From Xylophilus sp. GW821-FHT01B05 (lineage in GTDB: Bacteria; Pseudomonadota; Gammaproteobacteria; Burkholderiales; Burkholderiaceae_C), in the NCBI GenBank assembly GCA_038961845.1, contig CP152408.1:2666001-2730000 (forward strand): a stretch of DNA of 64,000 nt, written 5' to 3'. Shown here piece after piece: positions 26,148 to 37,533 of this stretch. The translations under genes and the position numbers were made by a program. The notes below the pieces were generated by a model that worked only from the letters and a program-made list of their open reading frames with translations, was not told where the DNA came from and searched no databases. Each line of letters opens with the position of its first letter. The stretch's first letter is position 1.

Positions 26148-27725
26148 TCAATGGCCCGCAGAGGCCGTGCCAGGGGCGGGTTTCTTCAGGAACAGGGCCA
26201 GGGGGATGCACAGCAGCAATGCCCAGCCAAGCACGTAGAAGGTTTCCGAATAGGTGATCACCGAGGCCTGCTGCTGCATTTGCGCAGTCAACTGGCTGAG
26301 CGCCTGCAGCTTGGCGTAGGCCATGTCGCCGTGCCGCGCAAAGAAGCCGGCGGCGTTGGCGGCGATGCGCTCTTGCCCGATGGCCGAGTTGGCGGTGACC
26401 GAGTCGCGGATGACGTCCAGGTGAAAAGCGTTGCGCCGATCGATGAAGACCCCCAGCAAGGCCAGCCCGACCGATCCGCCCAGGTTGCGCGCCATGTTGT
26501 AGAGGCCGGCGCCATCGCCGGCGTCCTCCTTGGACACGGCCGCCATCGCCGCCTGATTGAGCGGCATCATTGCCATGATCTGGCCCGCGCCGCGCAACAG
26601 CTGCGACCAGAAGAAGTCGTGGCCCGCGCTTTGCGCCGTCAAGCCTATGTCCATCATGCAGCTGCCCGCGAAGCAGCACAGGCCGGCGATCACCATGAGC
26701 CGCGCATCGACCCGGCCCAGCAGGCGCGGCAGTATCGGCATCATCAGAAAGGCCGGCACACCCGACACCAACAGGATCGAGCCCGCCTGCTGCGCGTTGT
26801 AGCCAGAGATGCCGCTCAAGAACTGGGGCAGCAGGTAAGACACGCTGTAGAGGCCCGCGCCCACCGTGAAGACAATCAGGATCACGCTGGCGTAGCTCTT
26901 GTTGGCCAGCAGTTGCAGCCGCACGATGGGCTTGGCGGCCAGGAACTGCGCGGCGATCAGCATGCCGATGCCCAGCACGGCGGCGATGCTCAGCCACACG
27001 ATCATGGGCGACTCAAACCAGCGCTCGCGCTGGCCGTCTTCCAGCACCACCGTGAGTGAGCTCAAGCCAATGGCCAGCCCGGCAATGCCCAGCCAGTCGG
27101 CATGGAAGAACTGGCGCCAGTCGGTCTTGCCCTTGGGCAGGCCTGTGTAGAGCAGCAGCACCAGCGCGGCGCAGACCGGCACGTTCAGAAAGAAGCACCA
27201 GCTCCAGTCCAGGTTCTGCGTCAGCCAGCCCCCCACCACGGGGCCCAGCAAGGGCCCGACCATCACGATCAGGCCAAAGATGGTCATGCCAATCGGCATC
27301 TGGTGGCGCGGCAGCCGGGTGGCCACGATGGTCTGGGCGGTGGGGATCATCGCGCCGCCGGCGAAGCCCTGGCCGATCCGGCCCACGATCATCTCCGGCA
27401 GGCTGTGCGACCAGCCGCACATCATGGAGAAGAGCGTGAACAGCAGCGCATTGCTCAGCAGGAAGTTGCGCAGGCCAAACACCCGCGTCAGCCAGGCCGC
27501 CAGCGGGATCATCACGATCTCGGACATCAGGTAGCCGGTCGATATCCACGTTCCTTCGGTGCCGCTGGCACCCAGTTGCCCCTGGATCTGCGGCAAGGCG
27601 GCGTTGGTGATGGAGATGTCGAGCGTTGCCATCAGCGCGCCAATCGAGCCTGCGGCCACGGCAATCCAGTCGCTGGCGCTGGCATTGGCCGGGGCGCCAG
27701 TGCCCGCCTGGGCCGCCTTAGCCAC
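26148..27725 (-). CDS. emrB: DHA2 family MFS drug transporter, EmrB/QacA type
   Basis: A 525-residue inner membrane antiporter with about 14 membrane segments. Visible features: TLDISITNAALPQIQGQLGA in the first segment, WISTGYLMSEIVMIPLAAWL, GRIGQGFAGGAMIPT, and the antiporter motif C-like MVGPLLGPVVGGWLTQNLDW. It drives proton-coupled export of hydrophobic drugs through the adaptor and the outer membrane channel. Its start overlaps the adaptor stop by 8 bases. Confidence 0.92.
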   Translation of the reverse strand: MAKAAQAGTGAPANASASDWIAVAAGSIGALMATLDISITNAALPQIQGQLGASGTEGTWISTGYLMSEIVMIPLAAWLTRVFGLRNFLLSNALLFTLFSMMCGWSHSLPEMIVGRIGQGFAGGAMIPTAQTIVATRLPRHQMPIGMTIFGLIVMVGPLLGPVVGGWLTQNLDWSWCFFLNVPVCAALVLLLYTGLPKGKTDWRQFFHADWLGIAGLAIGLSSLTVVLEDGQRERWFESPMIVWLSIAAVLGIGMLIAAQFLAAKPIVRLQLLANKSYASVILIVFTVGAGLYSVSYLLPQFLSGISGYNAQQAGSILLVSGVPAFLMMPILPRLLGRVDARLMVIAGLCCFAGSCMMDIGLTAQSAGHDFFWSQLLRGAGQIMAMMPLNQAAMAAVSKEDAGDGAGLYNMARNLGGSVGLALLGVFIDRRNAFHLDVIRDSVTANSAIGQERIAANAAGFFARHGDMAYAKLQALSQLTAQMQQQASVITYSETFYVLGWALLLCIPLALFLKKPAPGTASAGH

Positions 27726-28857
27726 GGCTGCCTTCTTGCTTCAGGGCTTGCTCGGTTTCTCGCTCGTCGCGGGTGTCGACCTGTACGGTGACGGAGAGCC
27801 CGGGTATCAGCACCTGGCGCAGCTCCGGGTTGCTTTCGAGGTGAATCCGCACCGGCACGCGCTGCACGATCTTGGTGAAGTTGCCCGTTGCGTTCTGCGC
27901 TGGCAGCAGTGCGAACTGCGAGCCGGTGCCGGGCGAAAAGCTTTGCACCGTGCCCTGCAGGGTCACCCCCGGCAGGGCATCCACGCTGATCGTGGCTGGC
28001 TGGCCGGCGCGCATTCGTCCGATCTGGGTTTCCTTGAAGTTCGCGGTCAGGTAGATGTCCTGTACCGGCACCACCGTCAGCAGCCGGGTGCCGGGCTGCA
28101 CGTACTGGCCCACGCGCACGGCACGGTCGCCCACGCGGCCGGCCAGCGTGCTGCGCACCACCGTGTCCTGCATGTCGAGCTGCGTCTGGCGGGCACTCTC
28201 GCCTGCGGCATCGAGCTGCGCCTGTGCCTGCTGGATCTGGGCGTTGGTGCTGGCCGTCTGGCGTTCTGCGGCCTGCAGCGCCGCGATATTCGCCGCCAGC
28301 GTGGCGCTGGCCTGGCTATAGGCATTGCGCAGTTCCGCAAGATGGTCTGCGGTCTCGCCGCCGCCCGCGACCAGTGCTTCATAGCGCTTCACCCGCTCGG
28401 CGGTATAGGTCTCGGCTGACCGGGCGCCTTGCACTTGGGCGCGCGCCTGCGCAATGTTGGACTGCTGCTGCAGCAGATCCGCCTGGCTGCGGGCGATGTC
28501 GGCCTTGCGCGCGGCAATCGTCGCGGTGGCCTGCCCCAGCACCGCCTGGTACTGGCGGCTGTCCAGCCGTACCAGCGGCTGCCCGGCCGACACCACCTGG
28601 TTGTCGCCCACGTAGACCTCGGCCACATAGCCGGACACCTTGGGCGCTGCCGTCATGCTGTCGGCTTGCAGGTAGGCGTCGTCCGTGCTTTGTACAAAAC
28701 GCCCGGTCGTCCACCACCGAACGCCCCAGATACCGCCGACGATCAGAAAAACCGCCAGCCCAAGCCAGAGCAGCAACGTGCGCCCTCTGGCGCGCTTGGC
28801 CGCAGGCATGGGCTTCTCGGAAGGGGCGTGTTCTTGAGGGGCGGCGGTGGCAGTCAT
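27718..28857 (-). CDS. emrA: HlyD/EmrA family membrane fusion protein
   Basis: A 379-residue periplasmic adaptor: a short cytoplasmic basic lead, one membrane anchor (RTLLLWLGLAVFLIVGGIWG), a lipoyl/barrel-sandwich half (SGYVAEVYVGDNQVVSAGQP), a long helical hairpin rich in Ala, Gln and Arg, and the second half with GRVGDRAVRVGQYVQPGTRL. First gene of the leftward efflux operon. A palindrome 25 bases upstream of its start is a likely repressor site. Confidence 0.92.
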   Translation of the reverse strand: MTATAAPQEHAPSEKPMPAAKRARGRTLLLWLGLAVFLIVGGIWGVRWWTTGRFVQSTDDAYLQADSMTAAPKVSGYVAEVYVGDNQVVSAGQPLVRLDSRQYQAVLGQATATIAARKADIARSQADLLQQQSNIAQARAQVQGARSAETYTAERVKRYEALVAGGGETADHLAELRNAYSQASATLAANIAALQAAERQTASTNAQIQQAQAQLDAAGESARQTQLDMQDTVVRSTLAGRVGDRAVRVGQYVQPGTRLLTVVPVQDIYLTANFKETQIGRMRAGQPATISVDALPGVTLQGTVQSFSPGTGSQFALLPAQNATGNFTKIVQRVPVRIHLESNPELRQVLIPGLSVTVQVDTRDERETEQALKQEGSRG

Positions 28858-28881
28858 GGGATTGTTTGAATTTATTCCGTA

Positions 28882-28897
28882 TGGAACAATTATTCCA
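28882..28897. promoter_or_regulatory. Candidate TetR-family operator between regulator and efflux operon
   Basis: TGGAA-CAATTA-TTCCA has perfect 5-base arms, preceded by a second TTCC-GTAT-GGAA repeat that shares its right arm. It lies in the AT-rich divergent interval, 25 bases before the adaptor gene. Binding by the divergent TetR-family protein is inferred from position. Confidence 0.5.
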
Positions 28898-28972
28898 CTT
28901 GGGCTAAATTGACGTCAACCGCTCTATTTGTCCCGATTGATATATTTCTTCCATTTCACTGAATAGAGGCCC

Positions 28973-29686
28973 ATGACGCGCGCACCCAAGCCCCGACATG
29001 CTGCAGACGGCGGATACACGCGTGGCGAAGAGACACGCGCCCGTATCGTGGCTGCGGCGCTGAAGTTATTTGGTGATCGCGGTTTTGACGGCGCGTCGAC
29101 GCGCGATATCGCCATGGCCGCCGACGTCAATGCGCCGGCCTTGCAGTACTACTTCAACAACAAGGAAGGCGTGTACCTCGCGTGCACCGAGCACATCGTG
29201 TCGCGCCTGCTGGAACACCTGGGGCAGGTGCTGGGCCATGCGGAGCAGGTGCTGGCCGACGGCGGCGGGGACGAGGCGCTGATCGATGCCTTCTGCGGCA
29301 TTCAGGAGCGGGTCGCGGATTTCATGTTCACCTCGGAGGAGCACGCCGCGTGGCGCTTGTTTATCGCACGAGAGCAAGCGGGGCTGGACCCGGCGGTGGA
29401 TTCCCAGACCGTCTCCCAGCGCCTGGGCAAGCCCATGTTGGCCATCACCTCCGCCATTGTCGGCCGTCTGCTGGGCCAGCCGGCCAGCGACGAAGAGACA
29501 CAACTGACCGCCATGACACTGAATGGCCAGTTGGCCATGTTCCAGGTCATGCGCCGTGCGGCGCTGGCCCGCTTGAACTGGGACACGATCGATGCACGCC
29601 GCACCGGATTGCTCAAGCGTGTTGTCATAGGGCAGACCCGAACACTGATGTTTGCCATGGTTGCCAGGCGAGAGGCGGCCAAATAG
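28973..29686 (+). CDS. TetR/AcrR family regulator (CecR/YbiH-like)
   Basis: A 237-residue regulator with an N-terminal TetR helix-turn-helix (ARIVAAALKLFGDRGFDGAS and TRDIAMAADVNAPALQYYFN) and a C-terminal domain like that of CecR (DUF1956). In E. coli CecR controls genes for an HlyD-type protein and drug sensitivity. Here it is divergent from an EmrAB-OprM-type operon, so repression of that pump, relieved by a ligand, is the likely role. Confidence 0.9.
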   Translation: MTRAPKPRHAADGGYTRGEETRARIVAAALKLFGDRGFDGASTRDIAMAADVNAPALQYYFNNKEGVYLACTEHIVSRLLEHLGQVLGHAEQVLADGGGDEALIDAFCGIQERVADFMFTSEEHAAWRLFIAREQAGLDPAVDSQTVSQRLGKPMLAITSAIVGRLLGQPASDEETQLTAMTLNGQLAMFQVMRRAALARLNWDTIDARRTGLLKRVVIGQTRTLMFAMVARREAAK

Positions 29687-29798
29687 AGGGATGGACGTTG
29701 CCGATTTCCTGCGGCGCCAGGCCCGCACCGGCGCGGGGCAGGGCGCCAGGGCGCAGGGTTATCATCCCCCGTTCGCACAGGCCGGTCCCCCGGTCTGT

Positions 29799-30067
29799 GA
29801 ACGTGTTTACGATCTCTATGGGGTCGCGCAAGAGTCTTTGCGGGATGGGATGCAAGGCGCGGTGCGCTGCCAATAGCACCGCTATTGGCAAGCGCCGCAA
29901 CGCCGCAGACCGCCCGCAAAGGCACTTGCCCTTCGGGTTGGAGTGAAATCGGGCGATTGAGCGCCCCGGCCCCTTGCATGGGCACCAGCCCATGCAGCGG
30001 GATCCGGGCCACTCACTCATCCCGATTGCACTCCAACGCGATCCCCATACAGATCGTAAACACGTTC
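29799..30067. repeat. Large nested-palindrome (three-way junction) element upstream of smc
   Basis: The 428-base gap between the TetR-family gene and smc is mostly a symmetrical structure. An outer stem pairs 29799-29828 with 30037-30067 (two differences). Inside it are two long arms: 29829-29844 with 29913-29928, closed by the perfect hairpin TGCCAATAGC-ACC-GCTATTGGCA (29868-29890); and 29937-29953 with 30021-30037 (one mismatch), closed by GCATGGGC-ACCA-GCCCATGC (29976-29995). There is no credible gene. It could be a dispersed chromosomal repeat or a structured RNA; sequence alone does not decide. Confidence 0.7.
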
Positions 30068-30114
30068 TTACGGATGCAACGCATCCGCCAACCTGTTACC
30101 CGTGCCAGCCACCC

Positions 30115-33100
30115 GTGCGTCTTAACTCCATCAAACTCTCTGGCTTCAAGTCGTTCGCCGAGCCGACCAACTTCCTGCTGCCCGGGCAGCTTGTGGGCGT
30201 GGTTGGCCCCAATGGCTGCGGCAAGTCCAACATCATGGACGCGGTGCGCTGGGTGCTGGGCGAGAGCAAGGCCAGCGAGCTGCGCGGCGAGTCCATGCAG
30301 GACGTGATCTTCAACGGCACCAACACGCGCAAGCCGGCCAGCCGCTCCAGCGTGGAGCTGGTGTTCGAGAACAACGACGGCCGCGCCGGTGGCTCCTGGA
30401 GCCGCTTCACCGAGATCGCCGTCAAGCGCGTGCTCACGCGCGACGGCACCAGCAGCTACTACATCAACAACCAGCCGGTGCGCCGCCGCGACGTGCAGGA
30501 CGTGTTCCTGGGCACGGGCCTGGGGCCGCGCGCCTACGCCATCATTGGCCAGGGCACGATCAGCCGCATCATCGAGTCCAAGCCCGAAGAGCTGCGCCTG
30601 TTCCTGGAAGAGGCCGCAGGCGTCTCCAAGTACAAAGAGCGCCGCCGCGAAACCGAACACCGCCTGTCCGACACGCGCGAGAACCTGACCCGGGTCGACG
30701 ACATCCTGCGCGAGCTCAACAGCAACCTCGAGAAGCTGGAGAAGCAGGCCGAGGTGGCCCAGCGCTACAACACGCTGCAGGCCGACGTCACGCTCAAGCA
30801 GCACCAGCTATGGTTTTTGAAGCGCCGCGAGAGCGAGGCCGACCAGGCCCGCATCAAGGCCGACGCCGCCCAGGCGGTAAATGACCTTGAATCCCGCGTG
30901 GCCGACCTGCGCCACATCGAGGCCGAGCTGGAGACCATCCGCCAGGCGCACTACGCCGCCGGCGACCATGTCAACCAGGCCCAGGGCAAGCTCTACGAAG
31001 CTAGCGCCGAAGTCGGCCGGCTGGAGGCCGAGATCCGCTTCGTCGTCGAAGGCCGCCAGCGCGTGGAGCAGCGCCTGATCACCCTGCGCGAGCAGGTCAG
31101 CCAGTGGGCCACCCGCAAGGACGACGCCGAGGCCGAGATCGAAACCCTGGCCGCCCAGGGCGAAGACGCCGAAGAAAAAGCCGAACTGCTCGCCGCCCAG
31201 GTGGAAGAGCAGGCGCTGCAGTTGCCAGACCTGGAAGAGGCCCTGCGCCAGGCCCAGCAAAAAGCCAGCGAGCAGCGCGGCGCCGTGGCCCATGTGCAGC
31301 AGCAAATTCAGGTGCTGGCGGCCGACCAGCGCAGCATCGAGGAGCAGTCGCGCCAGCTCGACGTGCGCCGCGACCGTTTGGTTACTGACCGCAACGCCCT
31401 GGCCGCACCCGACGAAGCGCGCCTGAACAACCTGCGCGAGCAACTCGAAGCCGCACAAGAGGCCGCACAAGAGGCCGACGCCCGCCTGCACGAGCTGCAG
31501 GACGCGGTCCCGCAACTGGACGAAGACCGCCGCACGCGGCAGCACACCGTCAATGCCGAGAGCGCGGCCCAGGCCGACCTGTCGGCCCGCATGGAAGCGC
31601 TCAAGGCGCTGCAGGAAAAGGTCAAGACCGACGGCAAGCTGCAGCCCTGGCTGGCCAAGCACGGCCTGGACAGCCTGCAGGCGCTGTGGAGCCGGCTGCA
31701 TGTGGAGCAGGGCTGGGAAAGCGCCCTGGAAGCGGCCTTGCGCGAGCGCATGGGTGCGCTCGAAGTCTCCCGCCTGGACATGGTGCGCGCCTTTGGCGCC
31801 GACGCCCCACCGGCCAAGCTCGCCTTCTACAGCCCACCCGCCGCCGCCGTGCCCGAGGCCGCCGGCGCGCTGCCCGCCCTGCTGGATCGCCTGCGCCTGA
31901 ATGACGCCGGCCAGCGCGCGCTGCTGGCCGACTGGCTGCACGGCTGCTACACGGCCCAGAATTTCGATGAAGCCCTGGCCGCGCGCAGCCGACTGCAGCC
32001 GGGCGAGGCCATCTTCGTACCCGCCGGCCATGCGGTGACCGCCCATGGCGTGAACTTCTACGCGCCCGATTCCGAGCAGGCCGGCCTGCTGGCCCGCGCG
32101 CAGGAGATCGAGAACCTTGAGAAGCAGCTGCGCGCCCAGGCCCTGATCGGCGAAGAAGCTCGCTCCGCACTGGTGCGTGCCGAGTCTGCCTATGCCGACG
32201 CCTCGCAACGCCTGGTGGCGGCACGCCGCGAGACCACCGAGACGCAAGGCCGTGCCCACGAGCTGCAGGTAGAAAACCTGCGCCTCACCCAACTGGCCGA
32301 GCAAACGCGCGAGCGCAGCGCCCAGATCGCCGGCGACCTGGGCGAGGTCGAGGCGCTGCTGGACGAGCTGCAAGAGCGCCGCGTGACGGCCGAGGCGCGC
32401 TTCGAAGAGCTGGACATGCAGCTCGCCGACAGCCAGGAGCGCCATGCGCAGCTGGACGAGCGCGTGATCGAGTCCGAGCGCCGCGTCAACGAATCGCGCG
32501 AGCAGCAGCGCAGCCTGGAGCGCCAGGCACAAGAGGCCATCTTTTCACGCCGCAGCCTGGAGTCGCGCCGCGCCGAGCTGGGCCGCGCCATCGACACCGC
32601 CGCGCAACAGGCGGGCTCGCTGGCCACAGAAGAAAGCCGCGCCCAGGAAGAGTTGGCGCGCCTGTCAGACGCCGCCGCGCAAGGCGGCCTGCAGACCGCG
32701 CTGGAGCTGAAATCCGAGCGCGAAACCGCACTGGCCGCGCAGCGCAGCGAATACGACGACCTGACCACCAAGCTGCGCGCCAGCGACGAGCGCCGCCTGC
32801 AGCTGGAGCGCGCGCTCGACCCGCTGCGCCAGCGCATCACCGAATTCCAGCTCAAGGAACAGGCCGCGCGCCTGGGTTTTGAGCAGTACGCATCCCTGCT
32901 GACCGACGCCCAGGCCGACCTGGAGGCGGTAGAAAAATCCATCACCGAAGGCAATGTGCGCGTGCAAGGCCTGCAGGGCGATATAGACCGTGGCAACCGC
33001 GACATCGTCGCGCTCGGTGCGGTCAATCTGGCTGCGCTGGAAGAGCTGGGCACGGCGCGCGAGCGCAAGACCTTCCTCGACGCGCAGACGGCCGACCTGA

Positions 33101-33630
33101 CCGAGGCCATGAACACGCTGGAAGACGCCATCCGCAAGATCGACGCCGAGACGCGCGAGCTGCTGGTGGGCACCTTCAACGTCGTCAACGAGCACTTCGG
33201 GCGCATGTTCCCCGAGCTGTTCGGCGGCGGCAATGCCAAGCTCATGATGACCGGCGAAGAGGTGCTGGACGCCGGCGTGCAGGTCATGGCCCAGCCGCCC
33301 GGCAAGAAGAACCAGACCATCCACCTGCTGTCCGGTGGTGAGAAGGCGCTGACCGCCATCGCCCTGGTGTTTGCCATCTTCCAGCTCAACCCCGCGCCCT
33401 TCTGCCTGCTGGACGAAGTGGACGCGCCGCTGGACGACGCCAACACCGAGCGCTATGCCAAGCTGGTGGCCAGCATGAGCAAGAGCACCCAGTTCCTCTT
33501 CATCAGCCACAACAAGATCGCCATGGAAATGGCCGAGCAATTGATCGGCGTCACCATGCAGGAGCAGGGCGTGTCGCGTATCGTGGCCGTGGACATGGAA
33601 TCCGCACTGTCCCTGGCCGAACCCGAATAG
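30115..33630 (+). CDS. smc: Chromosome partition protein SMC
   Basis: A 1171-residue SMC ATPase, usual length, which with ScpA/ScpB compacts and segregates the chromosome. Start at GTG 30115 gives the canonical VRLNSIKLSGFKSF lead. Walker A GPNGCGKSN at about residue 32-40; long coiled coils rich in Glu, Gln, Ala and Arg; a hinge around residues 500-690 (KLQPWLAKHGLDSLQALWSR); C-terminal signature HLLSGGEKALTAIAL and Walker B FCLLDEVDAPLDDANTERYA. No strong ribosome site precedes the GTG. Followed by zipA after 11 bases and then ligA, a gene order conserved in Betaproteobacteria. Confidence 0.97.
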   Translation: MRLNSIKLSGFKSFAEPTNFLLPGQLVGVVGPNGCGKSNIMDAVRWVLGESKASELRGESMQDVIFNGTNTRKPASRSSVELVFENNDGRAGGSWSRFTEIAVKRVLTRDGTSSYYINNQPVRRRDVQDVFLGTGLGPRAYAIIGQGTISRIIESKPEELRLFLEEAAGVSKYKERRRETEHRLSDTRENLTRVDDILRELNSNLEKLEKQAEVAQRYNTLQADVTLKQHQLWFLKRRESEADQARIKADAAQAVNDLESRVADLRHIEAELETIRQAHYAAGDHVNQAQGKLYEASAEVGRLEAEIRFVVEGRQRVEQRLITLREQVSQWATRKDDAEAEIETLAAQGEDAEEKAELLAAQVEEQALQLPDLEEALRQAQQKASEQRGAVAHVQQQIQVLAADQRSIEEQSRQLDVRRDRLVTDRNALAAPDEARLNNLREQLEAAQEAAQEADARLHELQDAVPQLDEDRRTRQHTVNAESAAQADLSARMEALKALQEKVKTDGKLQPWLAKHGLDSLQALWSRLHVEQGWESALEAALRERMGALEVSRLDMVRAFGADAPPAKLAFYSPPAAAVPEAAGALPALLDRLRLNDAGQRALLADWLHGCYTAQNFDEALAARSRLQPGEAIFVPAGHAVTAHGVNFYAPDSEQAGLLARAQEIENLEKQLRAQALIGEEARSALVRAESAYADASQRLVAARRETTETQGRAHELQVENLRLTQLAEQTRERSAQIAGDLGEVEALLDELQERRVTAEARFEELDMQLADSQERHAQLDERVIESERRVNESREQQRSLERQAQEAIFSRRSLESRRAELGRAIDTAAQQAGSLATEESRAQEELARLSDAAAQGGLQTALELKSERETALAAQRSEYDDLTTKLRASDERRLQLERALDPLRQRITEFQLKEQAARLGFEQYASLLTDAQADLEAVEKSITEGNVRVQGLQGDIDRGNRDIVALGAVNLAALEELGTARERKTFLDAQTADLTEAMNTLEDAIRKIDAETRELLVGTFNVVNEHFGRMFPELFGGGNAKLMMTGEEVLDAGVQVMAQPPGKKNQTIHLLSGGEKALTAIALVFAIFQLNPAPFCLLDEVDAPLDDANTERYAKLVASMSKSTQFLFISHNKIAMEMAEQLIGVTMQEQGVSRIVAVDMESALSLAEPE

Positions 33631-33641
33631 AAGCAACAAGC

Positions 33642-34703
33642 ATGAGCACATTGCAGATCAGCCTTGCCGTGGCCGGCGGCGTCGTGCTGGCGGCCATCGT
33701 CGCCCACAGCGCCTGGAGTTCGCGCCGCAACACGCCCAAGCAGGCCGAACCCGCCACGCCGGAAGAAGCCGCCGTCCGCGAGGCCGCCGAGCGCCAGGAC
33801 CCGGCCTTTGACGGTGATGCGGAGCTGCCCGCCGGCAGCGCCGTGGACCCGGTGCTGGGCGTGCTGCCACAGCTTGAGAAAAAGCCTGGCCTGGACCCGC
33901 TGATCGACGTCATCGCGCCGTTGGCACTCGAAGCCCTGGTGTCTGGCGACGCCGCCTTGGCCGCCATGCCCGCCACGCGCCGTGTCGGCAGCAAGCCCTT
34001 TGCCGTCGAAGGCCTGAACGACGTCAGCGGCCAATGGGAAATGCCCGTGGCCGGCCAGCGCTACCGCGCCTTCCAGGCCGGCGTGCAACTGGCCAACCGC
34101 AACGGCGCGCTCAACGACATCGAATACTCGGAATTCGTCATCAAGGCGCAGGCCTTTGCCGACGCCGTCAACGCCGAGCCTGAATTCCCCGAGATGCGTG
34201 ACGAAGTCGCGCGCGCCCGTGAGCTGGACCAGTTCGCCAGCGACCACGACGCCCAACTGGCCTTTGTGCTGCGCGCCCGCGCCGCTGCCTGGAGCCCGGG
34301 CTATGTGCAGCAGAACGCCGCGCGCCTGGGCTTCGTGCCCGGCGTGATTCCCGGGCGCATGGCCCTGCCCACGGCAGCGGCCGGCCTGCCGCCGGTGCTG
34401 ACCCTGGCCTTCGACACCCAGGCCGCGCTGGCCGAGGACCCGGCCCAATCAGCCATCCGCGACGTGCTGCTGAGCCTGGACGTGGCCCAGGTGCACCGCG
34501 AAGAGCAGCCCTTTGCCCGGCTGCGCGAATCCGCCGCCGCCCTGGCCCAGGCCATGGATGGCGTCGTCACCGACCAGAACGGCCAGTTGCTGCGCGAAGA
34601 GGCCATGGACGGCATTGGTGCCGACCTGGAAAAGCTCTACGACACGCTGGACGCGCACGACCTGTCGGCCGGATCGGTACAGGCGCGGCGCCTGTTCGGT
34701 TGA
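33642..34703 (+). CDS. zipA: Cell division protein ZipA
   Basis: A 353-residue division protein: an N-terminal membrane anchor (LQISLAVAGGVVLAAIVAHS), a charged linker rich in Glu, Ala and Pro, and a C-terminal FtsZ-binding domain beginning near residue 215 (AQLAFVLRARAAAWSPGYVQ) and including VLTLAFDTQAALAEDPAQSA. ZipA tethers FtsZ to the membrane at the division ring. Position between smc and ligA supports the call, as the sequence of ZipA is poorly conserved in Betaproteobacteria. Confidence 0.85.
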   Translation: MSTLQISLAVAGGVVLAAIVAHSAWSSRRNTPKQAEPATPEEAAVREAAERQDPAFDGDAELPAGSAVDPVLGVLPQLEKKPGLDPLIDVIAPLALEALVSGDAALAAMPATRRVGSKPFAVEGLNDVSGQWEMPVAGQRYRAFQAGVQLANRNGALNDIEYSEFVIKAQAFADAVNAEPEFPEMRDEVARARELDQFASDHDAQLAFVLRARAAAWSPGYVQQNAARLGFVPGVIPGRMALPTAAAGLPPVLTLAFDTQAALAEDPAQSAIRDVLLSLDVAQVHREEQPFARLRESAAALAQAMDGVVTDQNGQLLREEAMDGIGADLEKLYDTLDAHDLSAGSVQARRLFG

Positions 34704-36821
<2,118 letters not shown>

Positions 36822-36873
36822 ACCCTGCGGGCGGCGTGGGACTCCAACCCCTATTCATATTCAGGAGACCGCC

Positions 36874-37248
36874 ATGAAACTCCGCTCATGCTGCGCCACC
36901 GTACTTGCCATCGGCGCTGTGGCCGCGCTCTCGGGCTGCGTCGTGGCGCCAGTCGATGCCTATGGCACCGGCTACGCCTATCCGTACGGAACGACCTACG
37001 CCGCTCCCGCCGCCTACCCACCTGTGGGCTACTACGCCGATCCGCTGCTGGTGGCGCCTGCCTATGGCTCCCTGAACTTTGGCTATTCCCGTTACTACGG
37101 CGGCGGCCCGCGCTACGGCCCACCCCGTTTTGGCGGACCCGGCCGCTCCTGGGGCGGCCCGCGCCCGGGCGGCGGGGGGCGCCCTGGCGGCTGGGGTGGG
37201 CGCGGCGGCGGCGGCGGCGGCGGCGGTGGTGGTGGTCGGGGGCGCTGA
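36874..37248 (+). CDS. Small lipoprotein with Gly/Arg/Pro-rich tail
   Basis: A 124-residue predicted lipoprotein: signal MKLRSCCATVLAIGAVAALS with lipobox ALSGC, then a Tyr/Pro/Ala-rich region (YGTGYAYPYGTTYAAPAAYP) and a C-terminal low-complexity tail of Gly, Arg and Pro ending in a run of about 11 glycines encoded by GGC/GGT triplet repeats. CAGGAGA stands 6 bases before the ATG. Function unknown. The mature N-terminus (GCVVAP) is shared with the next small gene, indicating paralogy. Confidence 0.7.
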   Translation: MKLRSCCATVLAIGAVAALSGCVVAPVDAYGTGYAYPYGTTYAAPAAYPPVGYYADPLLVAPAYGSLNFGYSRYYGGGPRYGPPRFGGPGRSWGGPRPGGGGRPGGWGGRGGGGGGGGGGGRGR

Positions 37249-37349
37249 GCTCTCTTCTTACCCTGCGTTACGTAAAGCGACGCGCCGTATGTAGGAGTTG
37301 GGGGCCACCCGCGCGTTGTTAGAAGCACGTTATCTAACAGGGGTCCACC

Positions 37350-37526
37350 GTGCATCGCCTACGTCTTATCGGAATCGTCTTCGCCGCTACTGCCGCCGCC
37401 CTGTTGAGCGGCTGCGTGGTGGCGCCTATGGCGCCCTACGGCGCTTATTACCAGCCTGCGCCAGTCGTGGTGTCGCCATCCGTCGGTTTCTACGGCTCCT
37501 ATGGCGGCTATCGGCGCTGGAGGTAA
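37350..37526 (+). CDS. 58-residue lipoprotein, paralogue of the preceding gene
   Basis: A short gene starting with GTG at 37350 (AGGGG 6-7 bases upstream), encoding a signal peptide RLRLIGIVFAATAAALLSGC with a lipobox and a Tyr/Pro/Val-rich mature part (APYGAYYQPAPVVVSPSVGF) ending YGGYRRWR. It repeats the LLSGCVVAP junction of the 36874 gene without its Gly-rich tail. Function unknown; coding is supported by the intact signal, lipobox and ribosome site. Confidence 0.65.
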   Translation: MHRLRLIGIVFAATAAALLSGCVVAPMAPYGAYYQPAPVVVSPSVGFYGSYGGYRRWR

Positions 37527-37533
37527 GTAGCTG

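Noticed and set aside
29652..30114. Possible short genes between the TetR-family gene and smc
   Set aside because: All frames cross the multi-palindrome element; the symmetry explains the openness.
36840..37250. GGC/GGT tract as a CRISPR-like repeat
   Set aside because: It is a simple triplet repeat coding for glycine within the lipoprotein gene, without spacers.
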